NCBI RefSeq assembly: GCF_036711975.1
Contig: NC_091967.1
Location: 11,780,001 to 11,844,000, forward strand
From: Onthophagus taurus
Lineage: Eukaryota > Arthropoda > Insecta > Coleoptera > Scarabaeidae
Direction: 5' to 3'
DNA length: 64,000 nt
In this document: positions 35,471 to 48,900 of the stretch, in pieces
How positions within the stretch are numbered: the first letter of the stretch is position 1
Layout of the letters: each line of letters opens with the position of its first letter
The notes under the pieces: generated by a model
Database searches by the model: none
Seen by the model: only the letters and a program-made list of their open reading frames with translations
What the model was told of the DNA's origin: nothing
Position numbers and translations under genes: made by a program

Positions 35471-36399
35471 ACTCATAATTGCCTCAAAGTGATTTTGCTT
35501 ATTTGGACATTGTTAACTGGTCTCTTCCAACTGTAGTCAATATATGTGTGACTGTACTGTTCTAACAAATGACGTACATGGATAATACGTTGGATTATAA
35601 ACTATAGTGGTAGTCACACCTAGTGAATAGACTTATAAAAACGCAGGTTGGGTTGTATTAGATCAAAAAAATAGAAGGCAGAAAAGAATTGGGTTGTACA
35701 AAATTTTTATTGAGAGGAATTGTTTATGAAAAACTTCTTTATTTGCTTTCGCAATATTTTTTCAATATTATATTAGTCCGTAATTCACAAGTTTTGTGCC
35801 TCTATTGGACAGGAATCAAAGTAATGCATAACGCTTGATCGTTCCGTTAGATGGCGCGTACGATTTAATACAAATCTGTACACAAAAGAATACTGTAATG
35901 ATGTTATATTAAATATTTAGTTTTATTCATTAAACAAATAAGATTATTTATTGTTCTAATTTTCTTAATCTAACGGTTTTCTTATAGAAAATGTCATCTA
36001 CATGAACTTTTTGATGAATTTGAACTGGTGAATTAAAGGTGGCGCTGTACTACAAAAATTTATAAAATATATATCTAATTAAATGTTAATAAGAAATATT
36101 TTTCAATCATTTTTTTAATCAGTTATAGAGTTTACAATTACTTTAAAGGACGTCAACTTGTTTAAAAAAAAATGTAACAAATATACCGATTAATTAATAT
36201 TGTTTTTAATGAATACTTAATTGTTAAGATTAAATTTGATCATTTGTATGATGACTATATAAATAGTCGAGTTATAATACTAAATGTTTATAAAATGAAA
36301 ATGTTTGTAATCTAAAAAATTAAACCTAAAAATATAAATCAATGTTTTTTGTAACATAATTTTTTTTGAAATCATCAATGTTGTTGTACTATCAAGCTT

Positions 36400-36910
36400 C
36401 TACAGTAATACATTCGCGGGTGGTTCGGGTGTTTCAATCGGAAAGTAATTATCGGTGATCGCAGTGAGATAGTAAAGGATGGGGGAACGCTTCTGACCAC
36501 CACCACCGCCGGCTAAAGCTGAAGCGCGGGGGAAAGCGTAGAACACCGAGCAATCAGATAAGCCGCCCCGGTTGGCAGACAATGGAGGCAATAAAATGGT
36601 AATTGAAACGCGGAAATATTTCGCCCGCCCAGGCGTATATTTTCCGGCTCGCAATATTAGATTACATTTTAATCAGCTGCTACCGGGGGCTGCCCCGGTC
36701 CGCCGCCGCCACCGCCGTCCGATGTACGAATTGGGGTGGTGGTGGTGCCGCTAGAGCTGCTGCTATGGCCCGCTACGAACAGGTTACCGACCATTACTCA
36801 AACTTGACGCTAAAGGCCTAATCCAATTGTTACGCCCTCTGTGCGGCCCCACGAACGACGGCTGCTAGTAGCTCCGAAACAACCCCACATCTGCGGTTAT
36901 CGCCGAATCT
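36400..36910. promoter_or_regulatory. GC-richer island, candidate cis-regulatory element
   Basis: About 55% GC in a background near 33%. Contains CCGCCGCCGCCACCGCC, ATTTTAATCAGCTGCTA (TAAT plus an E-box-like CAGCTG) and long unbroken frames on several strands that carry no recognisable domain. Interpreted as regulatory rather than coding; a 5' exon of an unseen gene is the main alternative. Confidence 0.35.
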
Positions 36911-39900
36911 ACGTCACCCTAGATAGGATTTTGAATTGAGATACATAAACAACAATTCAATCATATAATATTATCTACATAGTCTATAATATCAGTGTAC
37001 AAAAATGTTCCACACATCACGTTTGTATTTTCCACTTCTTTCCTCACTTTTCGTAAAGAATATGCTATATCAAGAAATTCTAGATCAATTGACCAAGGCA
37101 GTAGCTCTACATTTATGTTATGCTTGGTTCTACAATAAGTTATCGGATTTCGTAACAAAAATCAAGATTTTAAGAAATGGTGGAGAGACTTAGAATAGAC
37201 ATAGATTTTGATGGTCTGTAAGATTTTACCATCCTCCTGAGCGGTTTAAAGTGCTCTCGTTGGCTAAAAGCAGGATTTATCTATCGTAAAAATTTATCAA
37301 GAGCCTAAATGAAAAATTGTTCACATGCGGTAGTAATTTTGGTATTTCCAACTGTTCAGGATCATCATTTGGTTGAATAGATGAATCTTCTCCTATTTTT
37401 GATAGTAGTGCTATGATAAATAACACTACAAGATTACTCCGTCTTTTAGTGTTCATCAAGATTGCAGGAAAACAAGCGTTTCATATTCTTAACCACATTA
37501 TGACCACGAAGATCGCTGGATTGAAAAAATGTTTCGTAAAGTTATGGTCATTGTGTATTGCCAGATGGATTGGGAAAGGTCTGTTATGTTTATTAAGGTT
37601 AATGACACCAAGGATAGAATATTGGCTAAGGTTATAAACGGTGCTCAATTTCTGACAATTTGTGAACAGACTGGTAACATTTGTTTTGGCCCGAGGAAGG
37701 CCTGTTAATGTTGAGTAAAGCTATTATGTCTGTGTACATAGTGCTCGTCATATGCCACGATAATTCATAGGGCATCCAGTTTAAATATGATTTTAGATAT
37801 CACCATGAGCCAAAACATATCACATTTGGTTGATCTACAAAATAGGACTACTTTTGAAGTAATAAAATACTGGAAACCTGATTCTTCTTCAATGGATAGT
37901 GAGGTTCAGAAAAATTAAGAAAACAACACATTTGCTAATAGTATTGAACCAGTGTGGACATAGAGAATACTAGGTTAACACAGTGGAAATCCTTCAATTT
38001 GGTATATGTGTTGTTAACGGCAGTCTTAGGAAAATCGAACTAGGGAATAGCGCAGGCTTTACTATTCATAACGTTCAACACAAAATCGTCCAATATATTA
38101 AGGTCCGACAAGTGGGGTGTAATTCCGAAGAGGTGATTAAGCCGGGAGACTTCATAATGTGTATTTGACGTATTGAGGGGGCTCATGGATTCACCACAGC
38201 TTTTTCAATTCTAATCAGTTAACATCGATTTTCACCCCTAATAACCCATCTTTTCAATACTAAACAGCTACTCTCCTGTACATTGGAGACGAGGTTAAGG
38301 TTGCCGGTCAACCGTTTCTGGGACAATTTTTGATATCTCCTATCGCGTTCTAATGGCGTCGTCCCTTCAAGGTAAATAATTTAGAAATAAATTTTGATTT
38401 TATGGATCCCCATTAAGAAAAGAGCTTTCCTCGAACTTTGTAAATATGGACATCCAAAGAATCTGAAGATTATGGATTAAGATGTAACCCCGAGTGTGCT
38501 ATATGTATCAAGTTGACATATTAACTTGACAGGCAGAAAGTAAGTTTGAATATAGGGTTATTAAACAACACACCCTCCTCCTCGTCAACTTAAACATGCG
38601 CGTGATACATATTGCCCACTGGGGATATGCTTGGGTCTGCTACTTAAAAGTTAAAAAAGTTTTAAAAAGTAATACAAATTGAATTGTCATATAATATTAC
38701 TTTAATAAAGTACCACTTTTCTAAAAAGATTTTTTCTTCATAATTTTTAAAAATAATAATCTGTTAAAAATCATTACTTATTTTACAATAAAATTTATAT
38801 CTTTGTTCCAAACTATTTTAAAAATGTTCTTGTATAATATAGATTTACGAATGTGGTTAAATAACTGAACGAGCAAGTGGGGAGAATGGATCGTGAAACG
38901 AAATAATCCATTATTCAAATATTTTTCCAGTGTAATTGTCTATGAAACATTGAAACCGTGTGCACATTTTCACAGTCTCCACATGTATTTGAATAGTTGC
39001 ATTATAGAATACCCTAATGTTCCATGAAGTGCACACCAAAACTGGTGCACTTCTCTATTCCATAGTTTTACTATTTGCACCCGAACTTGTCTCGGTGGCA
39101 ATTTAACCAAATACACACATTGCACGTGTCAGCTATCCATAGAAACTCTAATTTAATCGAGTTGTCTTTGTTCGTGCACGATAAAATATTTAAATTTGTT
39201 CATCGAATCCACAGTAATTTTGTAACTGGAAAACATAAAGAAAGAAGTGGAAAGTATATTATTTTTGGTTAAAGGGGGATAAAGTTTTGTTACCTCATCG
39301 AACCCCAACGATGGCAAATAACTTAATCCGAGATGAGGGCGTGATGATCGACGCTGTAATCGCTTGTCCGATAGAATTTCCTGTCCAATAAGTCAAAGCT
39401 TGAAAGGCTGTGAACTGACCAATCGAGCTCTCTAAATCCCCTCTCTAAAGTTCCTATTAAAACAACGAAATTCAAACTTATTCTTCAAAAACAAAGTTTT
39501 TTTAAGGGTATATTTGATATTGAATTTAAAGTCCCGGAAGTATTTACATCGGTCGAATTTAATTCTTGAACGGTAACATTGGCGTCCGACGGCGGATGCA
39601 GTCGATTGCTATTGGAATATTTAGGTGAAGCGCGTTAGTTCCTAAATAATTCAAGATGCCAAATGGAAAAATTACGCGGTTCGGTGCCCACCGGTCCGTG
39701 CTTTTAATGTCAATTTATTTTCAATTTCCATCGTATCCCTCTCCACGTTGCGTTCTGTTACGCTCATTTTTTTTGTTGCGTAGCTACACTGAATAGACAA
39801 TCGCAGCCATTAAGCGCTTATAGATTAAAATCGTTACCCTAATAAAAAATTTAAAATTTAATTAACTAAAAGCTATGATTATTCCAACACAATTCCAATA

Positions 39901-39969
39901 AAACAAAAACCATTTTTTAATTACAATAGTACCATTCTTTTTTCTAACAAGTTTTAAAAAATCTCATTA

Positions 39970-40120
39970 TACAATGTGTTAATTAATTATCGTATCCGAC
40001 GTCATTATTGCAAGTATGCAACCAATATTACAGTATTGGTATTGCAATACACAATTTGCGTATTTGGTTGCATATTTGCAATGATGACATCGGGTACGAT
40101 AATTAATTAACACACTGTAC
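39970..40120. mobile_element. 150-bp foldback MITE, complete
   Basis: The left arm ACAATGTGTTAATTAATTAT and about 35 further bases (to GCAACCAA) are answered by the right arm ending AATTAATTAACACACTGT; the arms cover about 55 bp each and TA flanks both sides. The centre is a smaller palindrome on ATTGCAATAC. A partial second copy is at 63076-63197. Confidence 0.85.
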
Positions 40121-42941
40121 ATACATAGATAGTAGAATAGTTACGTTTGAAAATCCCAAAGGACGATATCAAATGTAACAACAACGCCCCCGAATCTCTC
40201 AAATCTCGTTATCGATTAACTTAATCAGAACAGTTCTATCTATACGACAAACTACAATGGGCGTTGGCGTCGAAGGCAGATGCATTGAGTTTTGCTGTAC
40301 GATTGGGAACGTTGGACACGGACAATGGTATAGACGACGTGCCGGCGACGACTCCCTCGGGATCTCCGGGTTAATTGATCCCCCGATGATTCCCGGTGTT
40401 GGCGATCGGAGCTTCCTCTCACGGATATTTAATTTCAAACGGGTTGGGGAGTACACTCAAGTGGTTCCCCTAGAAAGTTTGTGATTGATTAATGATGCGA
40501 TAGCAAATTATAAAACGTTTTGGTTTTGATTAAAAATTATTATTAGAAAAATTTTTGATACTATTTATATTATCTTTAATATCAGACAAAGCATAACAGG
40601 AAATGATACTTTATCTAGACACAAACCTAGGTTTTTCATACTTAATTTTTTCCAACATTACTATGTCAATTTCATCTTCGTTTTCTGCCGCTATCCTCAA
40701 ATGGTTCTTCGTCCAAATCCAAATACCCCATATTTTTGTATTATCCTATAACTTTTTGTTACAAAATAGATATTCTGGACTAAGTTTGCAGAGCAATCAA
40801 ACGACTGCCATGAAATTTAACGCATGGCGTGAGATATAATACAATCAAAATTAATGAATAGGTTAACACCAATAGTACCATAAACTTACAACGTGATATT
40901 TATGAGAACATTACTATTGGCATGGTTAGTGTAATTTTAGACCTTGTTTACTAAGAACAATTCAATGGGTCGCGTAAAAGAAGGCTTTATAAACTCTTGG
41001 AAACAAACATTAATTTTTCTGGCAATTTAGCATCAATGCAGTGCAATTTCAGACATTTTCTTCAGATTTTGAAATCTATGCAACTTAATTCGAAACTTCT
41101 TCTTTCTGTGGAGTATATTTCTGTTCTTACTAGATCTAGCAATATGTCATCTGTGATGTGTGACTTCTTATTAAAGCCTCTAAATAGATCTATTTAGTAC
41201 AATTCCAAACTAGTAAAAAACTTTCTTATAGACTTTGATCTACGATCTACGAAAATTATTGTTTCTCTTTGAATGTTATAATAGCAATGTTATTTTTCCC
41301 TCTAAAATTACTTCGAGACCTTGAGTCTAAAATCCATGTAATATAACTCCAAGTTTTTTCTTAATTCTGAAATGCTGTCTAGATTGCAAAATTATTGCAG
41401 CTGGTAGGAAATATCATTAATCTGTAAGTTGTAATTGTTTATTTTTTCTTGGAATCATTAAGAAAAGCCTTAAATTATAGAATCTGTGCATCTAATTTCA
41501 GTAATTTTTGGGATCATGCAACCAATATTGCAATTCCAACTTCACTACGTGTAAGTACATGCGATTTCAGACCAATTCTTAAATGGTGCATAAATTGCCT
41601 CTGATATTACAAACTTCTTATTTGAATGTGGAAGTTATGGGTAACCCTAAATTTCTTCTTGGAGCCAAGCCAGTACAATTCCAGACATCTTAAAGACCAT
41701 CTTTAAGCCTGAAATCTTTTGTATAAGGAGTATATATAATCCATGCAGTGCAGTTCTCGACATTTACTTGGCCTGCTCTTGGAATCTATGTCTATTGGTC
41801 TAATATTTATGAGTGTAATGTTAAATTTCATCTTGGAGTCTGGCATGTGGAGCAATTCTTTCATTATTTTTATAAAGGATTTTGTTAGCTGTCTTATTGG
41901 AGTGGTTATAAATATTTGCATAATTTTTTGTAAATATGAGAAAGCTGAGTCTATAGAATTTCTGTGTTGCTTCCGATTTAGACCACAAAAATATAGTCAT
42001 CATTGTCCGATACCTCTACTTGCCACAATTAAGATAGCCTATTTTAGAAAAAAATAGATTATTCATTATGCACTAAAGCACTTGATATTAATTTGTCCAC
42101 CATACAATATGTAGTGCACCAACAAGACTCATTTAAAGCATGTTTTCACAAGTTGAACCAGTTAATACTAAGTATACTACTATTTTATTTCCAGTGCAGG
42201 AAATTAGAAAAGAATCAAAAATAGGAAGAAAAATGAAAAATACAAAATAGCTGCTTTGATCATCGGTACTATATAAAATAGAGCTCTTGAACAAAATAAT
42301 TTTTTAAAAACAAAATATAATAAATTAGGATTAATATGTTTATAAACTTATCGACATTGAAAAATAACTTCTTTCCCCAATTTAGTAGAAAACTCAGTAA
42401 TAATCGCGACCCTCTCTATCATTTCGAACTCAACACGATGGCAATTTCCGGTGATTATTGTCCGAAGGAATAAGTATATATCGTTAAAATGGCCCCCCTA
42501 AAGTTATTTTTATAAGTATAATATCGTCTTGTGATGATGGGAAAACAAAAAACAGGTAGCACAAGAAATAGGTTGTGCCCCTGTGATTTTTTAAGACTGG
42601 AAGCTTTAAAAGATTTTATTGCCAAAAAAATTCTTTTTTTTTTTCATAATACATACTTTATTTTTTTATCTTTAATAACATGTTCTACTCTTAGCGTTAT
42701 AATTATTTTTTTTTCTTAATTTATCTACAATAATAATAATAAGTAATAATAATAATTTTATACAGTAATCACACTAAAATCTCACAAAAAGTTTTTTTTA
42801 ATTTTTTGTTAAGCAAAATTAATATTAACGGGAACAAACAGAACAACCTATTGCACTACACAGCTTTTCGTGTCTTTTTTTTGTCTTTTCACAAAACTTA
42901 GAGCACATTCTCTTCTTGATTGTCCTCATTGGTTCAGTTTA

Positions 42942-45900
42942 TTAGCACATAGATTCTGCCAAAGCAGGTTGTGGTGTGTTATATGGACCGGCCCAAGGTT
43001 GCAAGTTTTGTAAAGCGCTTAAAGCCGTATCGGATGGACCGGCAGGTTGCGAAGAGTTCTCCGGCATGTATCCTTTGCTGAGAGCTTCTGCTTGTAACGA
43101 CAGCATTAGTCTGTTGGCCGCTTGTCTTTCCGCTTCCCTTTCTTCGGCAGTTTGGCGTCTGTAAAACGAATGAAAAAAAGATTAGAATTCTTTATACCGT
43201 AACGTTTCGTTTGTAACACGGTAATACTCTTAATGGCATTAAAGTGCGAACATGTTTTGGCACTAAATGGCGGAAATAGTTTGTTCCGCTCTCTTAAAGA
43301 CTGATCGGAATTTAAATGTGTATTTGAAGTATAGTGCGTGTTCAATAAAATAAAACCTCTAAAAGGATTTACTTAATAAAACTTTTATGTTGGAAGTCTC
43401 ATTTTTTTCTGATATCTTATGATAAGAAAAAAAAAGAAATATAGTTTGTGTATTCTAATTCGAAGAAAAACTGTTGTTGTAAGATTCGACGAAAATGATG
43501 AAGTCTCTGAGAAACACGTGGGAACACGTCCGGGCGTAGTGTAAAGTGACGTGCGGGCGACGTCCACGTGGGACGGCCGCTTTTGACACCCTAAAAGCCC
43601 GTGCATTATTCAACCGGCGACAGCACAGTTCACTCAATAATGCAGCTAGACACAGGTCTAGTGTTTGGTCGCTTAAATATTCAAACTTCCCGCGTCGACT
43701 GTTCGTGAACTTAGCAGTTAGAGAATGTGTGAGCTTCTCAAATCATGTCCTAGCTATATCAAACATCCAATACAACTTTCCAATGAACATTATAGCCATT
43801 CCAGGCTCTAAACATCAAATTTTTTAGTTAATTGAACTAAAACTAGAACTAACACTAGAAATTTTCGTGCGTTTTTTAAGAAAAGGTTTGACGTTTCGGA
43901 TGCCATGTTGCAACCTACTTCAGAAAGTGGTTCGAAGTGATATAATGTAACATGTTTTGTTGGATTTAAAATCAAATATGTTATGTAGATTTAAATGAGG
44001 AAATGTAAAGGAAGAAATCGTGAAAAGTAGTAATCGTAAAGAATGCATGCCTCTCTTAATTGTCATTCGGTGTCCGACACGGTTCGCATCCGCGCCGTTA
44101 GAGAGCGACACTTTAGCGATACCTAAATGGTTCCATTAATTGCGCCCCCACTCGATACGCGCTTAGAACCAACTAAGTTTCTCTTTAATTAGACGCATTC
44201 GTCTAGTTGCTTTGTTTTTCGCTATTTAAAACTTTTAACGATACACGGCAGGAAATTAAATTAATTAATACAAATGTGATTCAAAAAAAAAAAGACTATT
44301 TTAATGACAATTTATTAGCTTGTTATTACGGACCCGACACGAAACAGAGTGCCGAGAAACAAGTGAATGACCATTAATTTGATTAGTACTTGTTTAAGCT
44401 GGATCTCGAAACTTTTTGACAGTTTCGTGAAAGTTTTCTGATGTTATTAGTTGCATGATGACAATATACAATATAGGGTTTCTCTTGGCGGATTTAATCT
44501 TTTAGATTTAATAAGAAGTTGATGAAGTTAAGATAATTTTTTTTCTTAATCTGTACATTGTTGGTTAAAAGTTGATAGAAAATGAAAAGAGAACAAGCAA
44601 TGGTAACCGGACCGGATCTTCAAAACAAAGTGCTCGCCCTTTTAATTACCTGTCCGGTAATGGACATATCGTGTTAACAAGGCGGTGGCGCCGTCGTTAA
44701 CAATTGACAGTCGCCACACAGCGAGCTAATACCAGCCTTCGTTGGAAGACGGCGCGCCGGTCTGCTTCGGCCGCCGTCGTCAGCTTTATTATTTCTCTTT
44801 TACAACGGCGAAGGAACGCGCACCCTCGACGGTGGCTATCGGCGATTAGAAGTCCGAACCGCGGGAATGGCCGGAATTTTAATATAAACGTTAAGAGCCC
44901 ACTTTACCAGGTCGGTCAGTTTCTGAGGGGCGCAGACGACGGACGTTCGGAAGCAACGAGGCGGAGTTTATTTTCTACTAGGCCCGACCCTTTATAGATA
45001 AAAAAAACATCGTGTTTATTTTATTACGATTCTTTTTCTCGTCGATGTTGTTAATGAAGAAATTAAACGACTTCTTCTAAATATTATTATTTATTAACAC
45101 TTTTTCTTAATTACGAATCACAATCAATCTTTTTATTGACTTTCCAATTTATTTATTATTTTAGTTATTTAGCCCACTTTTTTACTACGTTTGTTTTTTT
45201 TAAGTATTTTGGTTCACAACAATTTACATTACGCAAATATCAGTTTTTTAATGCTTTTTTTCGATATGAATAGAATATTAATTTTTTAATAGAGAAATTA
45301 GAGAAAGAAGTTGAGAACATCTAAGATTATGGGTTTATAATTCAATTGAATGTAAGGCAAAAATCAATTTCAAATGCAATAAATAATTTTGCGACGCATA
45401 AAACATTTATATCATTTTGAAACGAAAATAACATTTATAACTTCATTTTATATTAAAATAGATATATTTGCAATACAGGAATGTGAAAAGTTCGGTACAA
45501 CATTTATAAATTATATCTTTGTTGTATTATTATGCGTTCGTTTGATATACAGGTGTCTCAGAGTAACCGTGTAAGTAATTTTATTTGAAAACAGGTAGTT
45601 ACAAAAATTAAACAAAAAAATAGCTGAATAAATGTGGTTCCTTTATGAATATTATTACTTTTCATTCGAACTTTTTTAATATTTCTGTTTAAAAAAATGG
45701 ACTGCATGGTCTGCATCACCTTGTATAAGTAAATGAAATAATATGTAATACCTAATTAATAATAATATTAAATAATGATTGAAGTATACAAAATATGGCT
45801 AATAGTGTAATAAATAAAACAGCCCTGACTAGAAAAATCTTTAGGAAATTTTAATTTGCCATCGTTGAATAGATGTAAGCTCTTGAAATTCGCTGAACAC

Positions 45901-48900
45901 TTCACCTCGACGATGGCATTTTCGTTTTTTATTGTTTCATTTGGACTTGCAACTAAGAATCCATACATCCTACGGATGAATAGAACTCAAGAGTTTGCTG
46001 GCAAGTTATATTTACTTTCAAATTTTTTTAATGCAAGTCATTCATAGTCTTGGCCATGTTTAGTGTTATTATTTCTAGCAAATTTCGAGTACAAGATTGA
46101 TTTAACTTTATTTAAGCAAGACGTGTCATTTCTCATCCTACATACATCACCAAATCTCGATGCAGTTAGGCACAGATACCTTTCTTGGATCCATATCTGA
46201 TTGGTACTTTAGCTTCTGGTAAGAATTTGTATTTTATTTCTGTTAATGCATCCATCTTGCAAGTTTCCAATAAATTCTTCTTTCTTTTATATTCTTCGTG
46301 TGAAATGTCACTCATAAATTATAACCGAATTGCTATCATTACCCTGATCGGCTTTCGCTACCTACCTGAATTACCCTGTATACACGAGTATTTTATTTTA
46401 TTGTATACAATTATTTTATAGCAGTACCACTCCGGATGATGCATCGTAATTGATGTTGTTCGAGCGTTTAGCGTTTACAGTCTTTATTCAGTCTTTATTT
46501 ACTTCTCCTGAAGCTGTAACTAAATTAATTCTTCTTTACCTGCGTTCTTCATAGACTGCTATGCCATGTCACTTACGGGTTCTTGATATTTTTGGAATGT
46601 TTTTGTTAACATAAATAGTATATCCACACATAACAATAATTCTTCAGCCTGTGTATATCCGGTACCGACAGATAACAGAAACAACAGCAGAGTTTATCTC
46701 AATAGACTTTTTGCTTTCTTCAGTGTAAAGCTTCTTTTTTATCCCGCACATAAAACATAAAAGAAATGAGCTGCTAAGCCCTTCTTTTGACTCATTAATA
46801 AATTTAATGCGAGTTTTGTTGCAGTTGAATGGATTATTCTCCACCATCAGTATTTGGTTCTGCATCATTTGTATTATTTAACTTATGGTATCGCTTCAAA
46901 TAATGTATCGTTTTAATTTTTACTGTGATGGTTTATTCTTTTTAAATAAGTCCTTTTTATGTGTATCACAGTTTATACAATAAAATTAATAAAATTTAAC
47001 TTACCTTTCGGAATGAATACATTTTTCAATTGAATCTCGGACTATAAAATATGAAATTTTAGATTTTATAAAAATTTATATCGTAAATTATTACCGTCTA
47101 TTACTCCTTTTTCGAGAACATCTTCAAATGCTAAGGGGTAGTTTTTTAGATGAACATACTTACCCATTGTTTATAAAAACTTTACACAAACTAAATTAAA
47201 CTAACACTATAGTACACAATAAAATAACAACTATTGACTATAAATTCAAAAATTTTGTTAAATTACATAATCATTAGTAGAAAATCACGGAAAATAAAGT
47301 TCAAAACGTACTTTTGGAAATGATTATTTTCTCTACCACATTAAAAAGTAATAGATAAAACAAGGAGCTTCGATGAAGAGAGTCGATGTCAGCGCCGCTC
47401 AGTCGGCAGGAGGCGGGACTAACGCGGTGGTAATACTTCGTGGGAATCTTGACGGAAAATATTCATTTTTACGCTACCTTTTTGCAATTTTAGCAAATTA
47501 CAAACTATTCCTTTATAACTAAAAATTTTGAAAAAATTTATTTGAAAAATATTACTATTTTCAAGTATACTATCATGCAAGCTAAAAAAGAACGACCAAA
47601 TTGTATAATATTGAGGAAAAAAACCCCTTTTTTTGGAAAACTTTAAAAATTTTCACCATGCGTTATGTAGAATTGTTAGAAGAAGCTATGTACAAAATTT
47701 CATCCAAATATTTTCATAAATAATGTATGTTTTTTGTAATTTGCCGAGCTGTATGGTAAAGTAGCCTCTTAAGGGGACTGAGAAGAATCCGCATTAAAAG
47801 TGGTAACACCGAGTCTCGGGTCGTAAATCTAAAGGGGGCTGATAAATTTTAGTTCTTTTGACCACTTAAAAACCTACTTAGAGGTGATCGCGGTTTTCAA
47901 AGAAATATGTGACTGTCTTTAAGTCTACGAAACTCATTTAATTATTATTTAGACTACTTGAAACGTGCATACTTCTGCAAAATACTCTAAAAAAACAGTA
48001 TTGTTAACTAATATAAGTGACTAATGATACATGTTGACCTGTATAGTTATGCATGGAGTAGAAGCTATAGTTTCTGCGTCACAATTCACATCGTTTGTCT
48101 GCCAAACTGATGAGTTATATGCGATACAGTATCTGTACTGTGTTAATCAAACATTGTGTTGAGATGATATATCATGTGGGACATTATATGGATTCGATTA
48201 GAAGTAATAATGTGTTGCATGAGTAAAATCAGTATGATATAGGTTATGATCTATGGTCTAGGATATTTTTAGTAAAAAATGATCATGAAATTGAAAATAA
48301 AATTTAAAACTGTACAGTTAAATCTGTGCATAAGGAGGGAGCAGAAAGAGGAAGTGAAAGAGTAGTACCTGGGATATGGGTTCTCGAAGAGTAATAAGGT
48401 TGGGTCGGACTTGAGGGCGATGGTAAAAAGAGCGAACAGGGTGATGGGACAGGTTTGGGGATGGGAGGAGAGAACTTTTGGGAGGGATGTGTGAAAAAGC
48501 AAGATTATGTTTGAAGGCTTGGTGAATGATATACGGCGCAGAAGTATAGGGATGGAAAGAACAAGGATTGCTGGAGAATGTACAAACAAGGTATTAGAGA
48601 TGGGTACTAGGATTGAGAGAAGATGTTAAGATGGGTTTTCCTAAGGGTGGAGCTGGGAAAAGACCAGTGAAGTACGAGGGAAGGATAGAAAGAATTTGTA
48701 AACCTAGGTGAAGACAATTGGTTACGCGTTAGGGACTGCAATTTTAATATATGATGTAAATTGACATCATCCTGGTAAAAAATAACTTGGTCATAAAATC
48801 TTCTAATAAAATTTTTCGATATCCTGAAACCAAATACATCACAAATCAAATACATCATCAAATACACAAATTAGCGTCTAATGGAGTTACTTCACTAATA

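Larger units (their letters stand above)
34458..42941. other. 8.5-kb intergenic region between the DNMT3-like gene and C15
   Basis: No coding gene was recognised. It holds a dispersed repeat copy (35205-35470), GC-richer islands at 36400-36910, 39290-39720 and 40200-40470, a foldback MITE (39970-40120) and a loosely repetitive stretch at 40900-42000 based on TTTCTTGGAGTCTGAAATCTATGCAGTG-like words (28 nt, highly degenerate). Minus-strand AATAAA near 42658 could end C15 transcripts about 280 bp past the stop. Confidence 0.55.

Noticed and set aside
36400..36821. Overlapping frames in the GC-rich island as a gene.
   Set aside because: Long frames on both strands follow from few stops in GC-rich DNA; no domain, splice-site or codon pattern supports them.
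45549..45716. Possible small element with ACAGGTG…CACCTTGT ends.
   Set aside because: The inverted match is only about 8 bp with mismatches and no target duplication could be fixed.
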